A stretch of 64,000 nucleotides of DNA from Larkinella humicola. GTDB lineage: Bacteria; Bacteroidota; Bacteroidia; Cytophagales; Spirosomataceae. A program made the translations under genes and the position numbers. This document shows, in pieces, positions 25,380 to 33,972 of this stretch. The notes under the pieces were generated by a model that ran no database searches, had not been told where the DNA came from, and worked only from the letters and a program-made list of their open reading frames with translations. The stretch covers positions 1-64,000 of the forward strand of contig NZ_VTWS01000006.1 in assembly GCF_008727875.1 (NCBI RefSeq), written 5' to 3'. Position 1 is the stretch's first letter. The number at the start of each line of letters is the position of its first letter.

Positions 25380-26009
25380 CTAAATCAACCGATACAGTTC
25401 TGCCAAATCCTTGAGCATGATAACGTTATCGACCCGCAATTTGTCATAGATCCGGGCTTTGTGTGTCCCAACTGTGGACGTGTGAATATTGAGATAATCA
25501 GCAATGGTGCTCACCGACGTTCCTTTGAACAGATGCTGGGCAATTTCAAACTCCCGGTTCGACAGAAGTTGGAAGGGATCCAGTTCATCCGCCAGATGCC
25601 GGTCTTCCAGCGTCTGGTCCTGCAACGAGGGATCCATGTATTTTCGACCTGCCAGGATAATCCGCACGGCCGTCAGAATTTCCGGGTCGCCCGCTTCCTT
25701 GCTCAAATACCCCTTTACTCCCATTTGCAGATACCGCTTCAGAAAAGCATATTTGGTAACCGTCGTGAAGAGGAGGATGGGCAACTCAGGCACCATCTTG
25801 CGGAGATTTTCCAGAAAACTAAACGTATCGGTGTTCGGCAGATTCAGTTCCATGATCACCAGATCATAATCCGTGTCCATGATTTTCCGGAAAGCCACCC
25901 CGCCGTTCTGGGCCTCGTCGATCTGGATCGTGCCGTAGTAGTCTTTCAACAACAGACGGATGCCCGAGCGCACAATAGAATGACCATCGACAACTAGTAA
26001 TTTACGCAT
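25380..26009 (-). CDS. LuxR-type response regulator with altered receiver
   Basis: NarL/FixJ-like regulator of 209 aa: receiver domain (about 1-120) and a C-terminal LuxR HTH (about 145-209, LLSNREFEIAQHLFKG... STVGTHKARIYDKL). The receiver is unusual. The phospho-acceptor position reads IMELNLP, Glu54 instead of Asp, and the acidic pair reads VVDGH instead of VVDDH. The switch Lys (LSKEAG) remains. A Glu here can mimic permanent phosphorylation, so it may act without a kinase. It is downstream of the WbpM-like gene with a 45-base gap, which suggests linked expression. Confidence 0.9.
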   Translation of the reverse strand: MRKLLVVDGHSIVRSGIRLLLKDYYGTIQIDEAQNGGVAFRKIMDTDYDLVIMELNLPNTDTFSFLENLRKMVPELPILLFTTVTKYAFLKRYLQMGVKGYLSKEAGDPEILTAVRIILAGRKYMDPSLQDQTLEDRHLADELDPFQLLSNREFEIAQHLFKGTSVSTIADYLNIHTSTVGTHKARIYDKLRVDNVIMLKDLAELYRLI

Positions 26010-26054
26010 GATTCGGTTGGTGTTTGTTCCGTAGCTACCGCCACGGGATTCCTT

Positions 26055-27977
26055 TCAATAATCCAGTGTGCTGAATTCGGAATTGTTGCTGATGAACTCG
26101 GGAATGATTCGTTTGATGCTACTCACCAAAGCCCGGTCATTGCCTTCCGTGAGCTGGTGACGGAGTTGTTCCAGACAAAACCGGATTTCCTCCGCATGCA
26201 GGGCCGCCACCCGGGCAATCATAATTTTGGGATGATGGGTGGGCAGTGTGCGTTCGTTCGTATGCAGCAATTCTTCATACAGTTTCTCGCCCGGTCGCAA
26301 CCCGGTAAAAACGATCTTGATGTCCGGCCCGCCCGGCTCGCGCGACAACCGGATCATCTTCCGGGCCAGATCCACAATTCGGACCGGTTCGCCCATGTCG
26401 AAAACAAAGACCTCCCCACCCTGCCCCATCGCCCCGGCTTCGAGCACCAGTTGACAGGATTCCGGAATGGTCATGAAATACCGCCGAACCTCGGGGTGGG
26501 TTACCGTTACCGGCCCGCCCCCCTGGATCTGCTGCCGAAAAACCGTTACTACCGAGCCGTTGGAACCCAGTACGTTACCAAACCGGGTGATCATAAACCG
26601 GGTCCGGCGCAACAGCGGGTCTGAATGGTTCAGACTCTGGACATACAGCTCGGCCAGCCGCTTGGTCGCTCCCATCACGTTGGTCGGATTGACGGCCTTG
26701 TCAGTCGAGATCATTACAAACCGCTGCACCCCGTATTCCAGGGCCAGATCGGCCATCACCTGCGTGCCGAGCACATTGACCCGCACGGCCTCAAACGGAT
26801 GTTCTTCCATTAGTGGAACGTGTTTGTAGGCTGCGGCATGAAAAACCAGGGTCGGCCGGGTATCCCGAAACACGTGCTGCATTCGCGTCTGGTTGGACAC
26901 ATCGGCGATTTTGATCACCAGCCGGATTTCGTTCAGGGCGGTTTTAAAGTGCTGGCGGAGTTGAAATTCCAGGTCGAACAAAGCCGATTCAGCCTGGTCG
27001 ACCAGCACAATCATACGCGGATGATGACCCAGCAGCTGACGCACCAGTTCGCTCCCGATGGAACCGGCCGCACCCGTCACCATCACCACCTGATCAGCGA
27101 GCTGTGCCCGCAAAGCGTCGTTGAAAAGCTGAATGGGGGCTCTTTCAAGCAGATCCTCGATGCGAATGTCGCGGATTTGGAGCGTATCGAGCCGACCGTC
27201 CATCCACTGCCGAACGCCCGGAACGGTTTTGAGCGGAATGTCGTATTGCAGAAAAAAGTCGGTGATCTGCGCCCGTTGGTGGGGTGTACTGGACTCCATC
27301 GCCAAAATCACCTGGGGCAGCACGGTTTGCCCTTTAATAAAGCGTTGGTAGGCCTGCTGGCGCGACAGCACCTCAACACCTTCCAGCACCTTATCGCGTT
27401 TGGCGGGATCGTCATCCACAAACGCCAGCATCTGATACCAGTGGTCGGGGTCCTGCTCCAGGGCTTTGCGGGTGAGCAATCCGGTTTGGCCAGCCCCATA
27501 AATCAGAACAGGCTGGCGACGACCGCCACCCACCAGGAGCAGATGCCAGTACAATGCCTTTGCACCAAACCGGCTGGCGGCCAGTATAACCAGACAGCAG
27601 CAATAGTCGATGAGGAGAATGGAAACCGGTACGGAAACTGTCCACGGTCCACTTCCCAAAGCCAGCAGGCCCGAAACCAGCGCCGTTAGCGCCGTACTCA
27701 TCGTAACCGCCAACCCCAACAGCCGCAGGTCTTCCAGGCTGGTGTGCCGGATAATGCCCCGGTAGGAACCCACCAGAACAAAGCAGGTTAAGCGACAGAG
27801 GGTCGTGATCAGCAAACCGCCCAGCAGCGTATTCCCGTTCATGACGCTGAAATCAAAATTAAACCGCAGCCCATAAGCCAGGGCAAAGGCAATACCGGTT
27901 ATGATCGTGTCGCTCAGCAGAATGAGGTAGCTGGACAGAAAACGGTTGGTATGCGTTCGAAGGTAGTTCTCGATCAT
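26055..27977 (-). CDS. membrane nucleotide-sugar epimerase/dehydratase (WbpM/CapD type)
   Basis: Protein of 640 aa with four N-terminal membrane helices (about residues 10-115). It continues with a CoA-binding-like Rossmann domain (YGAGQTGLL) and a second catalytic Rossmann domain (VTGAAGSIGSELVRQL). The dehydratase signature ISTDKAVNPTNVMGATKR is intact. The family converts UDP-GlcNAc to 4-keto-6-deoxy sugars for capsule, LPS or glycoprotein synthesis at the inner membrane. The frame extends to 28052, but ATG 27977 (MIENYLRTH) is the natural start. Confidence 0.92.
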   Translation of the reverse strand: MIENYLRTHTNRFLSSYLILLSDTIITGIAFALAYGLRFNFDFSVMNGNTLLGGLLITTLCRLTCFVLVGSYRGIIRHTSLEDLRLLGLAVTMSTALTALVSGLLALGSGPWTVSVPVSILLIDYCCCLVILAASRFGAKALYWHLLLVGGGRRQPVLIYGAGQTGLLTRKALEQDPDHWYQMLAFVDDDPAKRDKVLEGVEVLSRQQAYQRFIKGQTVLPQVILAMESSTPHQRAQITDFFLQYDIPLKTVPGVRQWMDGRLDTLQIRDIRIEDLLERAPIQLFNDALRAQLADQVVMVTGAAGSIGSELVRQLLGHHPRMIVLVDQAESALFDLEFQLRQHFKTALNEIRLVIKIADVSNQTRMQHVFRDTRPTLVFHAAAYKHVPLMEEHPFEAVRVNVLGTQVMADLALEYGVQRFVMISTDKAVNPTNVMGATKRLAELYVQSLNHSDPLLRRTRFMITRFGNVLGSNGSVVTVFRQQIQGGGPVTVTHPEVRRYFMTIPESCQLVLEAGAMGQGGEVFVFDMGEPVRIVDLARKMIRLSREPGGPDIKIVFTGLRPGEKLYEELLHTNERTLPTHHPKIMIARVAALHAEEIRFCLEQLRHQLTEGNDRALVSSIKRIIPEFISNNSEFSTLDY

Positions 27978-28088
27978 TCGTGATACGCAGTATAAGGGAG
28001 CAGAAAAGTCGGAATGACCGCACAAAGCCGTGCCAGGGTGAACCGAAATCACCGGTAAATGGCTCCAAAATGGACTATTGAGAATCGG

Positions 28089-28126
28089 TGACTGGCCCGG
28101 AATGAGGGTTGAAAACCAGCCAGTCA
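28089..28126 (-). terminator. weak hairpin behind the ice-binding-like gene
   Basis: Arms TGACTGGC (28089-28096) and GCCAGTCA (28119-28126) pair around a 22-base loop. It lies 14 bases past the minus-strand stop at 28140. There is no T-run, so this may be an mRNA-stabilising hairpin rather than a terminator. Confidence 0.4.
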
Positions 28127-28139
28127 GGTATACAAACGG

Positions 28140-29366
28140 CTACTCCACGATAAAACGGTGCTGGCGTGTTTGCCCCCGTTCCTGCACCTTGAGAATGTAG
28201 ACACCCGACGACAGGCCCGTCGATTTCAGCAGCAGATTTCCCGATTGAATACCGGTTTTCTGGAGAGACAACACACGACCATCGGCACTGTAGAATCCAA
28301 GGGTGGCGGTTTCCGGCTCGTCCAGCCGCAGCACGAAGCGTTCTCCGTGTGCCACCGGATTGGGATATACGCCGTAGGCATCATCCCGCAACACCACCGA
28401 AACCGCCCGGTATACCGTCGATCGTCCGTTCAAATCCGTCTGCGTCAGACGGTAATAGCTGGTGCCGGAAAAGGGCGTCTGATCCGTCAGCCGGTAGGTT
28501 TTTAAAGAGGTACTGTTCGCCGAGACGTCACTTACTTCACCCACTTTCTCGAACCGTTGCAGATCTTTACTCCGTTCAATCAAAAAGCCTTTGTTATTGA
28601 TTTCCAGCGACGTCGTCAGGGCCAGCTCAACCGTCCGATTGGCTTGGGCTTTCGCCGTGAAGCTGACCAGCGTTACCGGCAACGGGGCTGCCGCCGGAAC
28701 AATAACCGTGCTGGCATTGATGGTAATGGCCCCCGCTGTTGAAAGGGCTCTTCCTTCCAGCGTAGTCGTATTCAGAACGATGGCGTCCAGTGCAACGATG
28801 GTTCCTCTAAACGTCGAACCGGTTCCCAGGGTGGCAGCTCCGTTGATTTGAAAAAACACATTTTCAGCCGTGGCTCCATTCGTTAACAGAATGTTTGAAT
28901 TGGTACCTGTAGTTAAGGCACTGTTCAATTTGATGATAAAAATACCGGCTCCGCTTAAAGTCAGCGTCCCGTTCAGAGTAGTTGGCAACGCGGAAGTCTG
29001 GCAGGAAACACCCGGATTCAGCGTCTGTCCTCCTAACTCCACCCCGATGGCCGTCGGATTACAGGGAGCGGCAAGCAGCGAGCTGTAAGCCAACGCGACA
29101 TCAGCCGCTGCCTGGATCGATTCCGGGCTTCCTTGAGTGCGCGTACTGCCCGTCACAGTAGCTGACTCAAAGCCAGTGATGGCCCCAACATTGGTTCCAA
29201 TGTCACCCGTAATCCGGGAAGCTCCGTCGTTGAAAAGCGCCCCGTTGGCGGTAAATAAAGCAAAGGTAGATGTCGTTCCGAGGGGGGGGGCGCTCTGTCC
29301 GAAACCGATGAACGGTAAAGCGAACAAGGCACTGTAGACCAGGCTACTAAGTAGTTTTTGTTTCAT
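28140..29366 (-). CDS. ice-binding-like (DUF3494) secreted protein with T9SS sorting domain
   Basis: Protein of 408 aa. A signal peptide (MKQKLLSSLVYSALFALP) leads into a DUF3494/ice-binding domain over about residues 25-235: ALFTANGALFNDGASRITGD, then IGVELGGQTLNPGVS and GAGIFIIKLNSAL are the repetitive beta-solenoid strands. A FN3-like linker follows, and a C-terminal Por sorting domain (GVYPNPVAHGERF to FIVE). It should be exported by the type IX system to the surface. Ice-binding proteins of this fold also act as adhesins, so cold adaptation is not certain. Confidence 0.9.
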   Translation of the reverse strand: MKQKLLSSLVYSALFALPFIGFGQSAPPLGTTSTFALFTANGALFNDGASRITGDIGTNVGAITGFESATVTGSTRTQGSPESIQAAADVALAYSSLLAAPCNPTAIGVELGGQTLNPGVSCQTSALPTTLNGTLTLSGAGIFIIKLNSALTTGTNSNILLTNGATAENVFFQINGAATLGTGSTFRGTIVALDAIVLNTTTLEGRALSTAGAITINASTVIVPAAAPLPVTLVSFTAKAQANRTVELALTTSLEINNKGFLIERSKDLQRFEKVGEVSDVSANSTSLKTYRLTDQTPFSGTSYYRLTQTDLNGRSTVYRAVSVVLRDDAYGVYPNPVAHGERFVLRLDEPETATLGFYSADGRVLSLQKTGIQSGNLLLKSTGLSSGVYILKVQERGQTRQHRFIVE

Positions 29367-29463
29367 AGTCGTTGAATGATCAGGCTGGTTTTGTTTTGCA
29401 ATGCTAAGATGGGCTTTTGCGAACTCGTATATGTTACACAATTCCTCAGAAAGGTTACATTAT

Positions 29464-30024
29464 TCACAGATTCTCCAGCGCGGTGCGTCCATTTTGTTTA
29501 AGTTGTTTGTAACAGGAGGGCGTTACACCGGTCACCTTTTTGAACTGGTTGGACAAATGAGCGACACTGCTGTAATTGAGTTTGTAGGAGATCTGGGTCA
29601 GATTGAGTTCGTCATACCGCAGCAATTCTTTCGCCCGTTCAATCTTGTGAGCAATGATGTATTTTTCAATGGTCGTCCCTTCCGCTTCCGAAAACAGATT
29701 GGCGAGGTAGGTGTAATCATACTGCAGTTTCGAACTGATGTAGTCCGAATTCTTCATTTTGGGCAGCTCATCGGTGTAGTGTACCAGCTCCACAATGACG
29801 TTTTTCACTTTTTCGATCAGCACATGTTTTTTGTCGTCAATCAGTTCGAGCCCGGCTTCCAATAAACCGGTACGCAACTGGTTCAATTGCCCGACAGAAA
29901 TACCCCCTTGTACGTCTACTTCACCGAGATCGATCACCTCGCAATCCAGGCCTGCTTTTTTAAAAATTGCCTGTACAATCATTTTGCAACGAACACTAAC
30001 CATATACCGGATAAAAACTTTCAC
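29464..30024 (-). CDS. AraC family regulator, short form
   Basis: Transcription factor of 186 aa. The C-terminal AraC HTH is clear: YIIAHKIERAKELLRYDELN, then LTQISYKLNYSSVAHLSNQF and KKVTGVTPSCYK. The N-terminal 90 residues form the small ligand-free domain of a subfamily that begins MKVFIRYMV-like. This favours a GTG start at 30024; a further GTG at 30060 is also open. It probably regulates an adjacent gene. Ligand unknown. Confidence 0.88.
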   Translation of the reverse strand: MKVFIRYMVSVRCKMIVQAIFKKAGLDCEVIDLGEVDVQGGISVGQLNQLRTGLLEAGLELIDDKKHVLIEKVKNVIVELVHYTDELPKMKNSDYISSKLQYDYTYLANLFSEAEGTTIEKYIIAHKIERAKELLRYDELNLTQISYKLNYSSVAHLSNQFKKVTGVTPSCYKQLKQNGRTALENL

Positions 30025-30060
30025 CTTGTTTTTGCTGAACAGCGTATGAAGGAAACTCAC

Positions 30061-30449
30061 TAAGAGAAGGGGGCCGGGTCACCAGCAAGGTGACAAGAGT
30101 AGAAGCAGCAGAAGGGCAAAAAGAGGGAATCTTTACTAAACGGTCCTTGGTTTTGTATATGCAAAAACCGTTCCAGAAATATCGATTTATCAGACAGAGA
30201 AGATTTAATATTCAGGTTGGTCAGAATTTGTAACGATGCGGGTCAAGACGGTGCGGGTCAGGATTGCATATCTTGACCCACTCTGTCGCGGATCGCCGGG
30301 CGACTCCATTGTAATCCGCACTCAATCTGCTGGAAACTTCAAAGTCAGGCTTGCCAGTATCTAAAATCACCGGGCGACTTCTTTGCAATCCACTGCGGAT
30401 TAAAATCCGCGACAGAGACGATCTCGGTTGCAAATCGCGATCAGCCACA
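30061..30449. other. gene-free 389-base spacer
   Basis: No open frame of note. The first 170 bases show no recognisable element; positions 30240-30417 hold the palindromic repeat described separately. The regulator's start lies at the left and the stop of the isomerase-like gene at the right, so both genes are transcribed leftward across or from this spacer. Confidence 0.6.
30240..30417. repeat. compound palindrome with direct-repeated core
   Basis: Outer arms CTCTGTCGCGGAT (30281-30293) and ATCCGCGACAGAG (30405-30417) are perfect. Between them a core CCGGGCGACTnCnTTGnAATCC occurs twice in the same direction. To the left, GGGTCAAGA (30240-30248) pairs with TCTTGACCC (30271-30279), forming a separate stem. 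It lies downstream of the 30450 stop codon on the minus strand. Confidence 0.78.
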
Positions 30450-31973
30450 CTAGCATACCCGAATTACCTCCACCTTCAGCAACGCCCCCAGTTTTGCCAG
30501 CTTGGAAGCAATATGTCCCACTCCCACCGCACAATGGTGCGCCGGACCGTGGCTGTTCCAGGTGTGCACGAAGTTCCGGGCACCCGGCGAAAACCGGTAG
30601 CGGCTGTTGGTGTTGCCAATGTGCAGAATCGGTCCCGGCACGGATTCGCCTTCGGCCACCAGCAGGCTGATTTTCCCGTTTCCGTTTTCCACCACCGACA
30701 GGAGTGTTACCGGCCCGTTTTTCACCGACATTTCCACCGAAAGGCCCCGACCCACTTTGCCGTGATATACATAGAGCGGACGGACCTTGGTTTTTCCCTC
30801 GGCAATGCGGATGTGTCCGGGACCGTCGTGGCCCATCAGCACCACATCGGCGGCAAAATCCATCGCGTAGTATTCCGTGAAAGATCCGCCAACGCCGAAG
30901 CTGTCCATGATTTTCATGGCCTGGGCATTCTTGACTTCGTATTCCCCCGCTACCGGAATACCGCGCGCCGTCAACAGCGAATTCCCCAGAATCACCGAAC
31001 TCATCGTGTCTTCATTCGCCGGATTGCCGCTGCCTTTGTGGTAATACGCCAGTGATCCCAAACCGTGGGTTGCCACCAACTGATCCAGCGCCACGGAGGT
31101 TCGGGCAGCGCGAGCGAGTTCCTCGGGTAAACAATCGGCCTGAACGTCGAAGGTTTCGGCAAAAACCGCCGTCCGTTCCTTCACCTGTTCCGGCGAAACC
31201 GCTTCCCGCAGGGCAGACAACTCATCAACTTCCACGATTTTCATATGGCCGCCGAAGGTTGCGTTTTGCAGCGTCAGATCGGAATAAATGTCGAGCATGC
31301 CACTGTAATAATTGCCCATCAAACCCAGGCAGTTGTGCGCCATGACGTGTGCCACCCGCCCGGCTTCGATCCACTCGTCAATTTCCTGCCAGCCCTCGGG
31401 GTCGTTTTCGAGCATACCAGTAACCTGGTGAAACGGAATACCGGCCCGCCGGAACACGTTGGCCATTTCGGGAACGGGGCAGGCCGAGCAGTAGGCCAGC
31501 CATTCGCCCGTCATCCGCGTTCGGTCGTTCAACTGGTTGAACCATTCGTAGTTAATGGCCGGTTCGGGTGCTAAATTCAGGACGATCACCGGCACTTTGG
31601 CCCGCTGCACCACCGGCAAAACCGTCGCCGACAGGGCATACGTGGTGACGTAAATGAACAACAGATCGATGTCGGCCTGCCGAAACTGGTGACCGGCCAC
31701 CAGGGCTTTTTCCGGCGAATCGACCAGGCCGAGGTTGACCACTTCGACACCCGGGCGACGGAACCGCGACTCGACGCGCTGCAGGTAACCTTTCAACCGG
31801 GCTTCCAGCCCGTCGAATTGCGCCCAGTAAGTATCCAGCCCAATTCCGAATAAACCGACTTTAAACGGAAACAATGGGGTGTTCAACGTGGATACGGTTC
31901 CTTCAGCGGATTGACCGGTTTCGACTCCCTGATTCGTTTTCATAGACCATTTATAATTGACGTACTGGCTCAT
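30450..31973 (-). CDS. L-fucose/L-arabinose isomerase-like protein
   Basis: Protein of 507 aa related to the fucose/arabinose isomerase superfamily, which interconverts aldose and ketose sugars with Mn2+. Visible landmarks are the N-terminal domain from FKVGLFGIGLDTYWAQF, a central LGLMGNYYSGMLDIYSD, and the C-terminal VLMGHDGPGHIRI and HTWNSHGPAHHC, where Glu/Asp/His metal ligands are expected. Starts at 31973 and 31943 are both ATG; I cannot decide between them. It stands alone beside the ECF sigma operon and may process the imported sugar. Confidence 0.85.
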   Translation of the reverse strand: MSQYVNYKWSMKTNQGVETGQSAEGTVSTLNTPLFPFKVGLFGIGLDTYWAQFDGLEARLKGYLQRVESRFRRPGVEVVNLGLVDSPEKALVAGHQFRQADIDLLFIYVTTYALSATVLPVVQRAKVPVIVLNLAPEPAINYEWFNQLNDRTRMTGEWLAYCSACPVPEMANVFRRAGIPFHQVTGMLENDPEGWQEIDEWIEAGRVAHVMAHNCLGLMGNYYSGMLDIYSDLTLQNATFGGHMKIVEVDELSALREAVSPEQVKERTAVFAETFDVQADCLPEELARAARTSVALDQLVATHGLGSLAYYHKGSGNPANEDTMSSVILGNSLLTARGIPVAGEYEVKNAQAMKIMDSFGVGGSFTEYYAMDFAADVVLMGHDGPGHIRIAEGKTKVRPLYVYHGKVGRGLSVEMSVKNGPVTLLSVVENGNGKISLLVAEGESVPGPILHIGNTNSRYRFSPGARNFVHTWNSHGPAHHCAVGVGHIASKLAKLGALLKVEVIRVC

Positions 31974-32147
31974 TTTCTAAAATAGAATTGGCAAGTAAAC
32001 AGGGAATCGACACTTTCTTCAAACTATTTTTCAAATCTGCCAAATAAATATAAAATTACGGTAAGTGTTTTTTCGTCCCTGAAACGTCTCCCTGTATCGA
32101 AGCAGTGATTTCGCCTTTCTGACTAGTATTTTCACCATTTACCGAAC

Positions 32148-32843
32148 ATGGGAGAGGTTAGACGTTTAGTACCGGACCCAAATGGCAATCAGGCAAACCC
32201 ATTTTCACTCGGGGATCGTCCGCTCAGTGATCATCCTCCGGCCCATTTTCAGCGACCGGCGGTGGCACTGGATGCCGAACGGCTGATTCATAAGGCGTTT
32301 GAACAGAACCCGGATTCGGGCATCGCGCTGCTGTTTCAGCACTATTACCAGTCGCTGTGCAGCCACGTCGTCCGGTTTGTATCGTCCAAAGAAATTGCCG
32401 AAGACATCGTTTCTGACATTTTCTATGAGTTCCACGTCGGCCGGGTTTACCTCACCATTACCACCTCCTACCGCGCCTTCCTGTTTACCGCCGTACGCAA
32501 CCGGGCTTTCGACTACGTCCGGGCCGAGATGAAACGCAGCACCTCGCTCGACCAGGCCGAGCGGCTTTCGTTCCCCAGCGAGCAGCAACCCGACTCCGTT
32601 ACGCAGTTCGAAGAACTGTATCACGACGTGGAGAAAGCCATCGACGCCATGCCGATGAAACAGCGACAGGTCTACGTCATGCACCGGTTTGAAGGCCGGA
32701 AATACACCGAGATTGCCCAGGAACTCAACCTTTCCCTGCGAACCGTCGAAGTCCACATGTACCGGGCTATCCGCCACGTCCGGGCTTTCCTGAAAGACAA
32801 ATGGCTGATTTTGCTCCTCAGCTTCTGCCAGTATCCGCAATAA
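32148..32843 (+). CDS. RNA polymerase sigma-70 factor, ECF family (FecI-like)
   Basis: ECF sigma factor of 231 aa: a ~40-residue N-terminal extension, then region 2 (LFQHYYQSLCSHVVRFVSSK... DIVSDIFYEF) and region 4 (AMPMKQRQVYVMHRFEGRKY followed by the HTH). The Bacteroidota FecI-like subgroup pairs with FecR and a TonB-dependent receptor, exactly the two genes downstream, so it should drive the SusC/SusD operon once FecR releases it. It starts divergently from the isomerase gene. Confidence 0.93.
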   Translation: MGEVRRLVPDPNGNQANPFSLGDRPLSDHPPAHFQRPAVALDAERLIHKAFEQNPDSGIALLFQHYYQSLCSHVVRFVSSKEIAEDIVSDIFYEFHVGRVYLTITTSYRAFLFTAVRNRAFDYVRAEMKRSTSLDQAERLSFPSEQQPDSVTQFEELYHDVEKAIDAMPMKQRQVYVMHRFEGRKYTEIAQELNLSLRTVEVHMYRAIRHVRAFLKDKWLILLLSFCQYPQ

Positions 32844-32912
32844 AACCACAACAACTTCCTGAAACATGGTTTTGGCGTGGCGGTTTTTGCCAGCCCGAAA
32901 CCGGTCTGACTT

Positions 32913-33917
32913 ATGAAAACACAGGTAACGAAAGAACTCTTGTTCAACTACTTCGCAGGTCGCACGACGGCTTTCCAGAAGCAGTTGATCGACGAATGGG
33001 CCAAAGATACAGACAACCGGGAACAGTTTTTCCAGTGGCTGGAAATCTGGGAAAGCCAGCATCCGCAGTATGTGGCCGATGTCCAAACCGCCCTCGACCG
33101 TCACCAGATGCGGATGGCTCAGGACCCGCAGGAGGACGAACCGGCTGGTGCCGATCGGCCCATTCCCATCATCCATCAGCCCTGGTTTCGGTGGGTTGCT
33201 GCGGCCTCGGTGACTTTGCTGGTCGTAAGTAGCTGGGTGTATCGGGACGACATCATGAACGAAAAATACACCACAACTTACGGCGAAACCCGGCAACTGA
33301 CCCTGGCCGATGGCAGTGAGGTGACGCTGAATGCCAACTCGACGTTGAAAGTGCCCCGGTTTGGATTTGGGTCTCAGACGCGGGATGTGGCCCTGTCGGG
33401 CGAGGCCACGTTTTCAGTTACCCACACGACGGACGATCAGCGGTTTGTGGTCAAGACAAACCGCAACTTCGAGGTGGTCGTACTCGGCACCGAATTTTCG
33501 GTGTACAACCGGGAACGGGGCGGTAAAGTCGTCTTGAACAAAGGGAAAGTGCAGCTCCGGTACCAGGAGGGCAAGGCTCCCCGGCAGTTGATGATGAAAC
33601 CCGGCGATCTGGTGACTCTGAACCGGCGCGATGGACAGGTCCAACTCCAGAAACTGAGTCAGCCCGAAAACGCATCGGCCTGGCGCGAAAACCGCTTTGT
33701 GTTTGAAGAAACCACGCTGGAGGAAATCACCCATCTGTTCAGGGAAAACTACGGTCTGGTGCTGGAAATCACCGATCCCAAACTGGCCAAATGGACCGTT
33801 TCCGGCTCGTTTACAGCCCGCAACGCCGAAGAACTCCTGGAGTCGCTGATGGAAGGGTCGGCCCTGACCTACAAACGCACCGGCAACCACATTGTTATTC
33901 CGAATCCTGCTCACTAA
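32913..33917 (+). CDS. FecR-type anti-sigma regulator
   Basis: Protein of 334 aa with a cytoplasmic sigma-binding N-terminus (about 1-85), one membrane helix (about 91-109, RWVAAASVTLLVVSSWV) and a periplasmic FecR domain (ETRQLTLADGSEVTLNANS, then VVVLGTEFSVYN). The C-terminal STN-contacting tail (LLESLMEGSALTYKRTGNHI) is complete. It receives the signal from the STN domain of the downstream SusC. The sigma factor gene lies 69 bases upstream. Confidence 0.95.
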   Translation: MKTQVTKELLFNYFAGRTTAFQKQLIDEWAKDTDNREQFFQWLEIWESQHPQYVADVQTALDRHQMRMAQDPQEDEPAGADRPIPIIHQPWFRWVAAASVTLLVVSSWVYRDDIMNEKYTTTYGETRQLTLADGSEVTLNANSTLKVPRFGFGSQTRDVALSGEATFSVTHTTDDQRFVVKTNRNFEVVVLGTEFSVYNRERGGKVVLNKGKVQLRYQEGKAPRQLMMKPGDLVTLNRRDGQVQLQKLSQPENASAWRENRFVFEETTLEEITHLFRENYGLVLEITDPKLAKWTVSGSFTARNAEELLESLMEGSALTYKRTGNHIVIPNPAH

Positions 33918-33972
33918 CCCACCGTACGTCTTCTCATTTCTGCTTACTAACCCATTCTTCTTATTTACCTCC

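Noticed and set aside
28140-29366. Proof of cold adaptation from the ice-binding-like gene
   Set aside because: The DUF3494 fold is also used by adhesins in non-cold bacteria, and there is no thermal information in the sequence.
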